From: Burkholderia stabilis
GTDB taxonomy: Bacteria; Pseudomonadota; Gammaproteobacteria; Burkholderiales; Burkholderiaceae
NCBI RefSeq assembly: GCF_001742165.1
Contig: NZ_CP016443.1
Location: 2,914,001 to 2,978,000, forward strand
Direction: 5' to 3'
DNA: 64,000 bases
Made by a program: the position numbers and the translations under genes. Positions 45,698 through 54,815 of the stretch are shown piece after piece. Under the pieces are notes generated by a model. That model had not been told where the DNA came from and did not search any database. It saw only the letters and a program-made list of their open reading frames with translations. Each line of letters begins with the position of its first letter. Position 1 is the first letter of the stretch.

Positions 45698-46596
45698 GCG
45701 GGGTCCTTGGTCGGCGTGGTCGGGAGCGCGCCCGTGGCGTGCGCGCGATCGAGGTTGCGGGCGCGGGCGCGGCGCACGTGGCGCAGCATCAGCCACTGGT
45801 AGCCGGCGCCGAGCGCGCGTGCGATGCGGTCGAGCCGGCGCGCGTCGGCGCCGACCAGCACGCGGCGCGCATTGCGCTCGACGCCCGCGAGGATCTGCCG
45901 CGCGGCATCGTCGGCCGTCGTCGCGTGGATCAGGCGGTTCGCCTGGCGGCGATGAGTCGCTTCGTCCTGCCCGGTGAGCGAATGGATGCTGGTATCGACG
46001 CGGGCCGCATCGACGATGTTCGTCGCGACGCCGCCCGGGTGCACGCAGGTCGCGCTGACCGGCGCGCCGTCGAGTTCGAGTTCCATGCGCAGCGCCTCGG
46101 TGAAGCCGCGCACCGCGAACTTGGTCGCGTTGTACGCGCTTTGTGTGGGCATCGCGACGAGCCCGAACAGGCTCGACGTGTTGACGACGTGCCCGTCGCC
46201 CGACGCGCGCAGATGCGGCAGGAACGCCTGCGTGCCATGCACGACGCCCCAGAAGTTGATGCCGACGATCCATTCGAGATCGGCGAGGCGCGCGGTTTCG
46301 GCGCTGGCGGCCAGCGACACGCCGGCGTTGTTGAAGATCAGGTTGACCTTGCGGTGTTCGGCGCGCACGAAGTCGGCCCACGCGAACACCGCGTCGCGGT
46401 CGGCGACGTCGAGCCGCCGTGTGCTCACGCGCACGCCGTGCTGCGCGCAGGCGGCCGCCGTGCCGGCGAGCCCGGTTTCGTTGACGTCGGCGAGCGCGAC
46501 CTCGCAGCCGCGCCGCGCGAGCTCGACCGCGAGGCTGCGGCCCATGCCCGAACCGGCGCCCGTGATCGCGGCGACCTTGCCGGAAAACCCCTTCAT
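45694..46596 (-). CDS. SDR-family oxidoreductase
   Basis: 300 residues, classical SDR: TGAGSGMGRS (cofactor loop, 12-21), NNAG (about 89-92), a catalytic Ser in TSSLFG and YNATK (YxxxK). The 50-residue C-terminal extension is basic (VRRARARNLDRAHA). GGGAGGA precedes the ATG. It is the first gene of the operon with the monooxygenase and hydrolase. A TetR gene is divergent and 88 bp away, with a dyad between. Confidence 0.92.
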   Translation of the reverse strand: MKGFSGKVAAITGAGSGMGRSLAVELARRGCEVALADVNETGLAGTAAACAQHGVRVSTRRLDVADRDAVFAWADFVRAEHRKVNLIFNNAGVSLAASAETARLADLEWIVGINFWGVVHGTQAFLPHLRASGDGHVVNTSSLFGLVAMPTQSAYNATKFAVRGFTEALRMELELDGAPVSATCVHPGGVATNIVDAARVDTSIHSLTGQDEATHRRQANRLIHATTADDAARQILAGVERNARRVLVGADARRLDRIARALGAGYQWLMLRHVRRARARNLDRAHATGALPTTPTKDPA

Positions 46597-46644
46597 CCGT
46601 CGTTCCTCCCGTTCCGCTTGCGCTGCGCCGTTGGCGTCGCTATT

Positions 46645-46664
46645 GTGGTGTTGATCGTCACCAC
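46645..46664. promoter_or_regulatory. Candidate TetR operator
   Basis: GTGGTG and CACCAC arms frame a 20-bp imperfect palindrome (16 of 20 positions symmetric) in the 88-bp gap between the TetR gene and the SDR operon. The position fits an operator controlling both. Confidence 0.5.
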
Positions 46665-46684
46665 TTTAGTTTTCGGGTGTCCTG

Positions 46685-47347
46685 ATGTCAAATAGCGGAA
46701 TGGAGAAAGCACTCGAAACGGAAAAACGGGGCCGGTCGTATGGCGGCGTGGCGCCCGAGGTGCGTGCCGCCGAGCGGCGCGAGGCGTTGATCCGCGCGGC
46801 GACGCGCGTGTTCGGCACGGTCGGCTTCCGCAAGGCGACCGTGCGGTCGATCTGCCAGGAAGCGAAGCTGAACGATCGCTATTTTTATGCGGCGTTCGAC
46901 AGCACCGAGGATTTGCTGCGCTGCACCTACCTGCATCACGCGCAGCAACTGCATGAAGCGGTCGCGCAGGCGGTGGCCGCGCGCGGCGGCGATCTGCGCG
47001 AAAGCGTCGACGCGGGGCTCGCCGCGTTCTTCGCGTTCCTGCGCGACCCGTGCGCGGCGCGCGTGCTGCTGCTCGAGGTGATGGGCGTGAGCGCGGATAC
47101 CGACATGACGTACCAGCGCATGCTGATCGACTTCGGCAAGCTGATCATGGCGATCGGCGCGCCCGGCGAGGCGACGACGCCCGCGGAGCGCACCGAGCAA
47201 CGGCTGATCGGGCTCGCGCTCGTCGGCGCGATGACGAACGTCGGCGCGGCGTGGCTGCTCACCGAGTATCGCGATCCGGAAGCGCAGATGATCGCCAGTT
47301 GCAGGAAGGTGTTGTTGGGGACGTTGCGGGCGATCGGGGAGACGTGA
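46685..47347 (+). CDS. TetR-family transcriptional regulator
   Basis: 220 residues. The HTH is REALIRAATRVFGTVGFRKATVRSICQEAKLNDRYFYAAFDSTEDLL (about 32-78), the standard TetR N-terminal domain. The C-terminal ligand domain is all-helical. Two in-frame ATGs (46685, 46700) are possible and neither has a good ribosome site. It is divergent from the SDR/BVMO/hydrolase operon and is its likely repressor. Confidence 0.92.
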   Translation: MSNSGMEKALETEKRGRSYGGVAPEVRAAERREALIRAATRVFGTVGFRKATVRSICQEAKLNDRYFYAAFDSTEDLLRCTYLHHAQQLHEAVAQAVAARGGDLRESVDAGLAAFFAFLRDPCAARVLLLEVMGVSADTDMTYQRMLIDFGKLIMAIGAPGEATTPAERTEQRLIGLALVGAMTNVGAAWLLTEYRDPEAQMIASCRKVLLGTLRAIGET

Positions 47348-47438
47348 GCGTATCGCGTGACAGTTCCTCATCAATGCTGCGGCGACGCGAAATGCCGTTG
47401 TGATGCGAGGCTGCTATTGCTGATGGAAGAGGTTTGTC

Positions 47439-47579
47439 GTGGATACCGAATCGTATGACGTGTCTGAAGAAACGCAGGTGCTACTGAAGTTGCTTGCTTT
47501 CGGCGCGGATGAAATCAAACAGGGGCGTTTTCGTCCCGCTGAGCATGTATTGAGGGATCTCGATCAATCCGACGAATGA
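47439..47579 (+). CDS. Small antitoxin-like protein (orphan)
   Basis: 46 residues from GTG 47439, with GGAAGAGG 6 nt upstream. The segment LLKLLAFGADEIKQGRFRPAEHVLRDLD resembles the C-terminal toxin-wrapping tail of Phd/ParD-type antitoxins (usually A-E-I-x-x-G-R-x-x-P-A-E). No toxin follows: the next gene, LysR, is on the opposite strand. It may be a remnant or a stand-alone peptide. Identity is tentative. Confidence 0.45.
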   Translation: MDTESYDVSEETQVLLKLLAFGADEIKQGRFRPAEHVLRDLDQSDE

Positions 47580-47607
47580 GTAGCAGACGCAACGCCCGTC
47601 GAGGCGG

Positions 47608-48549
47608 CTAGCGCGAACGTCTGTTCTTCGCGTCCGGCACCGGCCGCGCCTCCCCGATCCTCGCCTTCATCGCATCGATAAACGCCCGCACCTTCGGCGA
47701 CGGCAGCCGCGTCGACGGATACACCGCGTGAATCCCGGCCGGCGCCGAACCCCACGCGGGCAGCAGCCGCACGAGCCGGCCGGCCGCGACGTCGTCGGCG
47801 GTCGAGAAATCCGTCAGCAGCCCGAAGCCGCCGCCCGCGAGCACGATCGCGCGGCACGCTGTCGCGGTGTTCGACACGACCGGCGCGGCACAGCGTACCG
47901 ACGTGTTGCCGCCGCGCGCGTGGTCGAGTTCGAGCGTGTGCGGGCGCGGTAGCGTCGACAGCATCACGAACGGCAGCGCGGCGAGCGCATCGGGATCGCG
48001 CGGCAGCCCGTGGCGCGCGACGAACGCGGGGCTCGCGACCAGCCATTTCTCGTACGTGCCGAGCTGCACCGCGCGATAGTTCGAATCGGCGAGACGGCCG
48101 ATGCGGATCGCGACGTCGAGGTTGTCCGCGACGAGATCGACCACGCGGTCGTTCGCGACGAGTTCGACGTCGAGCCCCGGATGCGTGTCGCGCAGCGCGA
48201 CGACGGCCGGCGCGACGACCAGCGCGCCGTAGTCGATCGGCACGCTCACGCGCAGCGTGCCGCGCAGTGGCCCCGCATCGGACGACACCGCGTCGAGCGC
48301 GTTTTCGGTGGCGCGCACGATCGCGCGGCACGCATCGTAGAACGTGCGCCCCGCGTCGGTCACGCTTAGCCGCCGCGTCGTGCGCACGAGCAGGTTCGCG
48401 CCGACCTCGGATTCGAGGCGCTGCATGTGCGTGCTGACGACCGTCTTCGCGAGGCCGAGCCGCTCGGCCGCGGCCGTCAGCGAGCCGGCATCGACCACCG
48501 CGACGAAGATCGCCAGCCGGTTCAGGTTCACGTCGCGCAGATCGGCCAT
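47608..48549 (-). CDS. LysR-family transcriptional regulator
   Basis: 313 residues. HTH: NRLAIFVAVVDAGSLTAAAERLGLAKTVVSTHMQRLE, then a CrgA-like effector domain (GTLRVSVPIDYGALVVAPAVVAL). AGGA precedes the ATG. It is divergent from a GST gene and the adjacent flavin reductase, with an operator-like dyad in the gap, so it probably regulates them. Confidence 0.92.
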   Translation of the reverse strand: MADLRDVNLNRLAIFVAVVDAGSLTAAAERLGLAKTVVSTHMQRLESEVGANLLVRTTRRLSVTDAGRTFYDACRAIVRATENALDAVSSDAGPLRGTLRVSVPIDYGALVVAPAVVALRDTHPGLDVELVANDRVVDLVADNLDVAIRIGRLADSNYRAVQLGTYEKWLVASPAFVARHGLPRDPDALAALPFVMLSTLPRPHTLELDHARGGNTSVRCAAPVVSNTATACRAIVLAGGGFGLLTDFSTADDVAAGRLVRLLPAWGSAPAGIHAVYPSTRLPSPKVRAFIDAMKARIGEARPVPDAKNRRSR

Positions 48550-48570
48550 CGTCGATTGTCCTATGAAAGA

Positions 48571-48593
48571 GGATAATGTTTCAGCGATTATCC
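48571..48593. promoter_or_regulatory. LysR-type operator between LysR and GST genes
   Basis: GGATAAT and ATTATCC are perfect 7-bp inverted arms separated by 9 bp, 22 bp before the LysR start and about 82 bp before the GST start. This is the geometry of a typical LTTR regulatory site. Confidence 0.55.
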
Positions 48594-48675
48594 GTCTTCT
48601 GGCCGCGAACGGCGAGCGCTACGCTGGAGCCGTTCGTCGCCGACTCCCGGCGGCGCGAGATTCCGGAGTATTTCC

Positions 48676-49335
48676 ATGTCTGCCGCCAGCAAGCCAGCGT
48701 CCGCCAAGCCCGACGCACCGATTCGCGTCTATTCGTTCCTGCTGTCGGGGCACGCCCATCGCGTCCGGCTGTTCCTGTCGCTGCTCGGCCTGCCGTTCGA
48801 GACCGTCGACGTCGACCTCGCGTCCGGCGAGCAGCGCGAACCGGCCTTCCTTGCGCTCAATCCGTTCGGGCAGGTGCCCGTGATCGACGACGGCGGCACC
48901 GTGCTCGCCGATTCGAACGCGATTCTCGTGTATCTCGCGAAGCGCTACGGCGACGCGCACTGGCTGCCCGACGACCCGGTCGGCGCCGCGGCCGTGCAGC
49001 GCTGGCTGTCGTACGCGGCCGGCCCGATCGCGTCGGGGCCCGCTGCCGCGCGGCTCGTGACCGTGTTCGGCGCGCCGCTCGACCCGGACGCGGCCAAGCG
49101 CACGGCCGACAAGGTGCTCGACGTGATCGACCGCGAACTGGTCGGCAAGGCGTTTGCGGCCGGCGCTCAGCCGACGATCGCGGATATCGCCGCGTACACG
49201 TACATCGCGCATGCGCCGGAAGGCGGCGTGTCGCTCGAACCGTATCCGCACCTGCGCGCATGGCTCGCGCGCGTCGAGGCGCTGCCGGGTTTCGTCGGCA
49301 TGCCGGCGACGCGCGCGGGGCTGCTCGCCGCGTAA
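48676..49335 (+). CDS. Glutathione S-transferase family protein
   Basis: 219 residues. The N-terminal thioredoxin-like domain (about 16-95) has SFLLSGHAHRVRLFLSLL, NPFGQVPVI (cis-Pro loop) and DSNAILVYLA. The C-terminal helical domain has the PTIADIAAYTYIAHAPEGG folding motif. It conjugates or reduces with glutathione. GGAG lies about 8 nt before the ATG. The next gene, a flavin/iron-sulfur reductase, starts 34 bp downstream, so they are probably co-transcribed under the divergent LysR. Confidence 0.93.
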   Translation: MSAASKPASAKPDAPIRVYSFLLSGHAHRVRLFLSLLGLPFETVDVDLASGEQREPAFLALNPFGQVPVIDDGGTVLADSNAILVYLAKRYGDAHWLPDDPVGAAAVQRWLSYAAGPIASGPAAARLVTVFGAPLDPDAAKRTADKVLDVIDRELVGKAFAAGAQPTIADIAAYTYIAHAPEGGVSLEPYPHLRAWLARVEALPGFVGMPATRAGLLAA

Positions 49336-49369
49336 CGCCAGCCGAAGCCGCCTGTTCACGGAGAACGCG

Positions 49370-51600
49370 ATGAACGCACCGATTGCACCGACCGCCGTCG
49401 TACCGGGCTGGGAACTCGATACCGCACCGTTCCACGCGGGCGAGCTGGCCGTTCAGCAGCGCGCGGGCGTCACGGAGGCGGCGGGCGCGGCCGGCCGGCG
49501 CGGAATCCGGCGTTTCATGCCCGACCAGCACCGGACGTTTTTCGCGCAACTGCCGTTCTTCGTGCTCGGCGGCGTCGATGCGCACGGCCAGCCGTGGGCG
49601 ACGCTGCGGGCCGGCGCTCCGGGGTTCGTCGCGTCGCCCGACGCGCGCACGCTGCGCATCGCGGCGCGCGCGCTGCCGGGCGATCCGCTGGACGGCGCGT
49701 GGCGGCCGGGCGCGCCGCTCGGCGGGCTCGGGATCGAATTCGATACGCGGCGGCGCAATCGCGTGAACGGCATCGTGCGCGCGGTCGACGGCGATGCGCT
49801 GACGATCGCGGTCGAGCAGAGCTTCGGCAACTGCGCGAAGTACATTCAGGGTCGCAAGCCGACGTTCGTTGCGCGCGACGGCGATACGCATGTCGAGCCC
49901 GACATGTCGGACCGGTTGAACGATGCGGATCGCGCGCTGCTCGCGCAGGCCGATACGTTTTTCGTCGCGAGCGCGAACACGTCGACGGATGCGGGCGCCG
50001 CGCGCGGCGCGGACGTGTCGCATCGCGGCGGAATGCCGGGCTTCGTGCGCGTGGACGACGCGCACACGCTGACGACACCGGATTTCAGCGGCAACCGCTT
50101 CTTCAATACGCTGGGCAACCTGCAGCACGATCCGCGCGCGGGGCTGCTGTTCGTCGATTTCGACAGCGGCGACCTGCTGTATGTCGCCGCGCGTGCGGAG
50201 ATCGTGTGGGACGGGCCGCTCGTCGCGTCGTTCGACGGCGCGCAGCGCGTCGTGCGCTTCCATGTGCGCGAAGTGCGGCGCGTGCGTGCGGTGCTGCCGT
50301 TCCGGTGGTCGACGGTCGAGCGCGCGCAGCAGTTCGCGCACATGGAAGCGGGGGGAGGCGCGGCGACGGTGCAGTCTGCGACTATGTCTGCGCCGGCAAC
50401 TGCATCTGCATTGGCAACCGAACCGGCGACCGAACCGGCAACCGCAACCGCAACCGCAACCGCAACCGCAACCGCAACCGCAACCGCAACCGCAACCGCA
50501 ACCGCAACGCAACCGCAACCGCAACCGCAACCGCAACCGCAACCGCAACCGCAACCGCAACCGCAACCGCAACCGCGTGGCGGCCGCTGCGCATCGCGAA
50601 GATCGTCGACGAGGCGCGCGCGATCCGCTCGTTCCATTTCGAACCGGCGGACGGCGGCGCGTTGCCGGCCTACGAAGCCGGGCAGCATCTGACCCTGCGC
50701 GTTGCGCTGCCGGGCACCGACACGCCGTCGGTGCGCAGCTACACGCTGTCCGATGCGCCTGGCGGCACGCATTACCGGATCACGGTGAAGCGCGAAGGGC
50801 GCGTATCGGCATGGCTGCACGATCACGCGCAGGCGGGCATGACGCTCGACGCGCAGATGCCGCGCGGGCGCTTCGCGTTCGATCTCTCGAGCCCGCGCCC
50901 GGCCGTACTCGTGTCGGCCGGCATCGGCATCACGCCGATGATCGCGATGCTGCGCCACGCGTTGACCGATGCCGCACCGTCGCGCCGCGTGGTGTTCGTA
51001 CATGGCGCGCGTGAAGCGGCCGACCGGCCGTTCGCGGCGGAGCTGACGCGCACCGCGGCCGCCGATGCACGGCTGTCGCTTCACTGGTTCGACAGCCGCC
51101 CCGACGGCGACACAGCGGCGCGCGCGGGCCGTATCGACATCGCGCAACTGAAGCGAGTCCTGCCGTTCGACGACTACGACTTCTACCTGTGCGGGCCATC
51201 GGCATTCATGCGCGACCTGTATGAAGGATTGCGCGCGCTGAACGTGCCGGACGAGCGCATCCGTTTCGAGGCGTTCGGGCCGTCGAGCGTCACGCGCAGC
51301 ACGTCCCGCGCGGCAGGAACGCCGGCGGTGGCGAGCGTGCCCGTCGTGTTCCGGCGCACGGGGCGCGAAGCCGCATGGACACAGGCCGACGGCACGCTGC
51401 TCGAATTCGCGGAAGGGCAGCGCGTCGACGTGCCGTCCGAATGCCGCTCCGGGTCGTGCGGCACGTGCGCGACGCGCGTGCTGTCCGGCGCGGTCGATTA
51501 CGAGCAAACGCCCGAGGCGCCGGTCGAACCCGGCTGCGCGCTGCTGTGCGTCGCGCGGCCCGCGCCAGGGGCCACGGAGCCGCTCGTGCTCGACCGCTGA
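49370..51600 (+). pseudogene. PNPOx-like / ferredoxin-reductase fusion, frameshifted in a repeat
   Basis: Two open frames together encode one protein. From ATG 49370 (GGAG before it) comes a pyridoxamine-oxidase-like FMN-binding domain (about 1-325: RTFFAQLPFFVLGGVDAHGQPWATL, NRFFNTLGNLQHDPRAGLLFVD). It runs into a Thr-Ala tract, changes to Gln-Pro and ends at 50692. In the next frame, from the tract to 51600, there is an FAD/NAD reductase (SAGIGITPMIAM, LCGPSAFM) and a C-terminal 2Fe-2S domain (CRSGSCGTC). Restoring the one base missing at about 50508 gives a single 743-residue protein. As written it is broken. An assembly or sequencing slip in the repeat is a serious alternative to true mutation. 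Confidence 0.85.
50438..50574 (+). repeat. GCAACC hexanucleotide tract with one short unit
   Basis: Twenty-three units: eleven perfect GCAACC units (50438-50503), one GCAAC unit lacking a C (50504-50508), then eleven perfect units (50509-50574). The short unit is exactly central and shifts the reading frame of the fusion reductase. Confidence 0.95.
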
Positions 51601-51723
51601 CGCGCGTGCGACATGCCGCCGCAGATCGCGTGCTGCGCAGAAATCGCTCGCAACTGCTTCTTTTTCCGGATGCCTGTCGGATCGACGATAGCGTCAACCG
51701 ATAGAGAGAAAGGAGCAAACATC

Positions 51724-51927
51724 ATGAAACTGCTCGGCATGATCAAGCTGGTCCTGTGGAGCTTCTTCGGCGTGCGCAACAGCAAGGCGCACGCAGCCGA
51801 TCTCGCGAACGTCAACTTCACGCTGTTGCCGTTCGTCGCGATCATCCTCGCGGTGCTGGTCGGGGCCGTGATCTACGGCGTCGTGCATCTGGTCGTCGAT
51901 CCGACCGTGACGATGCAGGGGTTCTGA
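51724..51927 (+). CDS. DUF2970 small membrane protein
   Basis: 67 residues. The N-terminal MIKLVLWSFFGVRNSKAHAADLANVNF is the DUF2970 signature, then one membrane helix (about 34-60, LLPFVAIILAVLVGAVIYGVVHLVV). AAGGAG precedes the ATG. This family of tiny inner-membrane proteins has no known role. It lies 123 bp after the fusion reductase and is monocistronic. Confidence 0.85.
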   Translation: MKLLGMIKLVLWSFFGVRNSKAHAADLANVNFTLLPFVAIILAVLVGAVIYGVVHLVVDPTVTMQGF

Positions 51928-52527
51928 CGAACCGGTGAGCCGCGAGCGGGTCGTCACGCCCGCTCCGGTTTCCTGCGGCATCGACGTGAAGCGCGCGACT
52001 GCGCCGATCGTCGATGTCGCGGCACCCGACGTGAAGCGCAGTTGCATCGCCGCCGCCGCCGTGTCGCCTGAATCTTCTTCCTTCCCGCTCCCCGCTCCCC
52101 GTTCCGCCCGATTCCCCGGCCTGCGGCCCCGCCCGGGGTAAAATGCGCGCCACGCCGCGATCACGCGCGCGACGGGCATGCCGCCGTTCCGACGAACGGC
52201 CGGCGCACATGCCTGCCGCCCGCACCGGGGCGTTCGAAGCGTCCCCCGCATGACAAGACCGCGCGATGCAGCCGGCCGCCCGACAGGCACCCGATCGACG
52301 GATCGGCGGCTGCGTCGGTTCCCGGCGCGTCTCCAGAATCCGATGTCCCATCCTGCGTATTCCCGACCGATCGGCCCGCATGTGCGCCGTATCGCTCGAT
52401 TCGTCTGATGAATATCGCGTCGATGTGCGCGTCCGGCAGCCAATGACGGACGCGTGTGCGGGTTCGCGCTTCGCAGCTTCGTAACGGGGTTCGACAGAGC
52501 CGAGTGGCAAGTTTTCCATCCAGAACA
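51928..52527. other. 600-bp intergenic region upstream of the TonB receptor
   Basis: No gene is supported. A GTAAAATG box at about 52138-52145 looks like a -10 element, which would give a leader of nearly 380 nt. Within it are several strong hairpins (GCCGTTC/GAACGGC near 52184, GGGGCG/CGTCCCC near 52228, CCGATC/GATCGG near 52290). I looked for TPP (CTGAGA, ACCTGA) and cobalamin (B12-box) motifs and found none. Confidence 0.4.
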
Positions 52528-54756
52528 ATGACGGTGAATAGAACAACAGCGCTGCCCGCACGGCGGCGCGCGAAGGTCCGGCTTGGCGTCGGTCTCGGCA
52601 TCACGCTTTTCGCGGCGCAGGCCGCCGCGGCCCAGGGCGACGCGCCGGCGGCGGATGCCGATGCGGCTGGGAGCGCGACGCTGCCGGCGATCACGGTGAG
52701 CGGCGCGCGCGGCAACACGTATCGCGCGCGCGAGGCGTCGGTCGCGGGGCTGGACGACACGCCGCTGCGCGACACGCCGGCGTCCGTGAGCGTCGTCACG
52801 CGCGCGCAGCTCGACGACCAGCAGGCGAAGCGCCTGAGCGACGTGGTGCGCAACGACGCGTCGGTCGTCAACGACTACGCGCCGGTCGGCTATTACGAAG
52901 GCTTCGCGATCCGCGGCTTTCCGGTCGATCTCGCGAGCGCGATCCGGATTGACGGGCTGACGGTGTCCGGCGAGCAGAACGTGCCGCTCGAGAACAAGGA
53001 GCGCGTCGAGATCCTGAAGGGGCTTGCCGGCATCGACAGCGGCGTCGTCGCGCCGGGCGGCGTGATCAACTTCGTGACGAAGCGCTCCGCGAACGTCGCG
53101 AGCGTGACGGCCGGCGTCGACAGCCGCGGCTCGACGTCGGCGGCCGTCGATCTCGGCCGCCGCTTCGGCCCCGACAATCAGTTCGGCTTCCGGATCAATG
53201 CCGCGAAGGAGAACATGCACTCGTATATCGACGGCACGAACGGGCGGCGCACGTTCGGATCGATCGCGGCCGACTGGGACATCAGCCCGCGCGCGAGCCT
53301 GCAGCTCAATGCCGAATTCCAGCAGTGGATCCAGCGTTCCGCGCCCGGCTACCAACTGCTTGGCGGCACCGTCGTGCCGTCCGTCAACACGACGTCGAAG
53401 GCGCTCGGCACGCAGCCGTGGGCGAAGCCGGTGACGACCGACGCGCTGAACCTGAACGCGCGCTTCGACTACCAGTTCAACGACGACTGGAAGGCATACA
53501 TCGCCGCAGGCCGCAGCCGCACGATGATCGACGACAACAGCGCGTTCGCGTACGGCTGTTCGTATGCGCCGAGCTGCGCGGCCGGCACGACGTCGCCGTT
53601 CTTCTTCGGCGCGAACGGCGACTACGACGTCTACGACTTTCGCAGCCCCGGCGAATACCGGCGCAACGACGACCTGCGCGCGGTCACGACGGGCAAGTTC
53701 GCGACGGGGCCGCTGCGGCACGAGCTGACGCTCGGCGTGAGCGTGCAGCGGCGCGTCGTGAGCATGGCCGACGCCGTGTACGACTACGTGGGTAGCGAGA
53801 ACGTCTACGGGCCCGACGTGACCTTCTCGCCGTCGCCGAATTCGCCCGGGCCGTCGTACCCGCGCCTCGACGCGTGGCAGTACGGCGTGTTCGGGCTCGA
53901 CCGCATCAGCATCGGCGAGCACTGGCAGGTGCTCGCGGGCGGCAAGGAAGTGCTGCTGCGCCAGCGCAGCTGGTCGAGCCTCGACGGCGCGGACACGCGC
54001 ACCGACCGTTCGGTGTTCCTGCCGCAGGTCGCGCTCGTCTACAAGCCGGTGAACGTGCTGTCGTTGTACGCGTCGTACAGCAAGGCGCTGTCGCTCGGCG
54101 ACCAGGCGCCGGTGCGTGCGTCCAACGCGTATGCGTTCCTGCCGCCGGTCGAGTCGCACCAGATCGAAGTCGGCGCGAAATACGACTGGCTCGACCGGCT
54201 GAGCCTCACGGCCGCCGTGTTCTCGATCAGCAAGCCGTTCCAGTTCGCGGACCCGGACGCGTCGGGCACGAGCTACACGTTCGTGCAGCGCGGCACGCAG
54301 CGGCACCAGGGGATCGAGCTCGGCGCGGCCGGGCGCGTGACCGAGCGGCTGTCGCTGACGGCCAGCGCCGCGGCGATTCGCGCCCGCGCGTACGATTCGG
54401 GCTCGCCGGCCTACGAAGGGCACCAGATCATCAACGTGCCCGCGCTGCGCGCGTCGCTGTACGCGGACTACGCGGTGCCGCACGTCGCGGGCCTGAACCT
54501 GCTCGGTGGCGTCGAATACAGTGCCGCCCGCAACGCGAACGAGGAAGGCACCGCACGCGTGCCGTCGTGGTTCGTGTTCAACCTCGGCGCGCGCTATACG
54601 ACGAAGATCGGCGGCCATCGCACGGTATTGCACGTATCGGTGGACAACCTGTTCAACAAGTTCTACTGGCGCGACGCGGGCGAGCAGCAGGGCGATGCGT
54701 ACCTGTTCCCGGGCGCGCCGCGCACCGCGCGCGTGTCGTTGACCTATGATTTCTGA
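52528..54756 (+). CDS. TonB-dependent outer-membrane receptor
   Basis: 742 residues. A signal peptide ends AAAAQG, then a plug domain (TPASVSVVTRAQLDDQQAKRLSDVVRNDASV, GFAIRGFPVD, RVEILKGLAGIDSGVVAPGGVINFVTKR) and a 22-strand barrel ending in SLTYDF with terminal Phe. It belongs by sequence to the siderophore-receptor branch. The ATG at 52528 was chosen as it starts the signal peptide; a longer frame adds 24 unlikely residues. It is followed by PnuC-type transporter and APH-type kinase genes, so its ligand may be a vitamin rather than an iron chelate. Confidence 0.9.
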   Translation: MTVNRTTALPARRRAKVRLGVGLGITLFAAQAAAAQGDAPAADADAAGSATLPAITVSGARGNTYRAREASVAGLDDTPLRDTPASVSVVTRAQLDDQQAKRLSDVVRNDASVVNDYAPVGYYEGFAIRGFPVDLASAIRIDGLTVSGEQNVPLENKERVEILKGLAGIDSGVVAPGGVINFVTKRSANVASVTAGVDSRGSTSAAVDLGRRFGPDNQFGFRINAAKENMHSYIDGTNGRRTFGSIAADWDISPRASLQLNAEFQQWIQRSAPGYQLLGGTVVPSVNTTSKALGTQPWAKPVTTDALNLNARFDYQFNDDWKAYIAAGRSRTMIDDNSAFAYGCSYAPSCAAGTTSPFFFGANGDYDVYDFRSPGEYRRNDDLRAVTTGKFATGPLRHELTLGVSVQRRVVSMADAVYDYVGSENVYGPDVTFSPSPNSPGPSYPRLDAWQYGVFGLDRISIGEHWQVLAGGKEVLLRQRSWSSLDGADTRTDRSVFLPQVALVYKPVNVLSLYASYSKALSLGDQAPVRASNAYAFLPPVESHQIEVGAKYDWLDRLSLTAAVFSISKPFQFADPDASGTSYTFVQRGTQRHQGIELGAAGRVTERLSLTASAAAIRARAYDSGSPAYEGHQIINVPALRASLYADYAVPHVAGLNLLGGVEYSAARNANEEGTARVPSWFVFNLGARYTTKIGGHRTVLHVSVDNLFNKFYWRDAGEQQGDAYLFPGAPRTARVSLTYDF

Positions 54757-54815
54757 CCGTCCGGAACCGGCCGCGTGATACGCGGCCCCGGCAGCTACCC
54801 TGGAGAGCACAGACG

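Noticed and set aside
51928..52527. TPP or cobalamin riboswitch before the TonB receptor.
   Set aside because: No CTGAGA/ACCTGA or B12-box motif is present on the plus strand.
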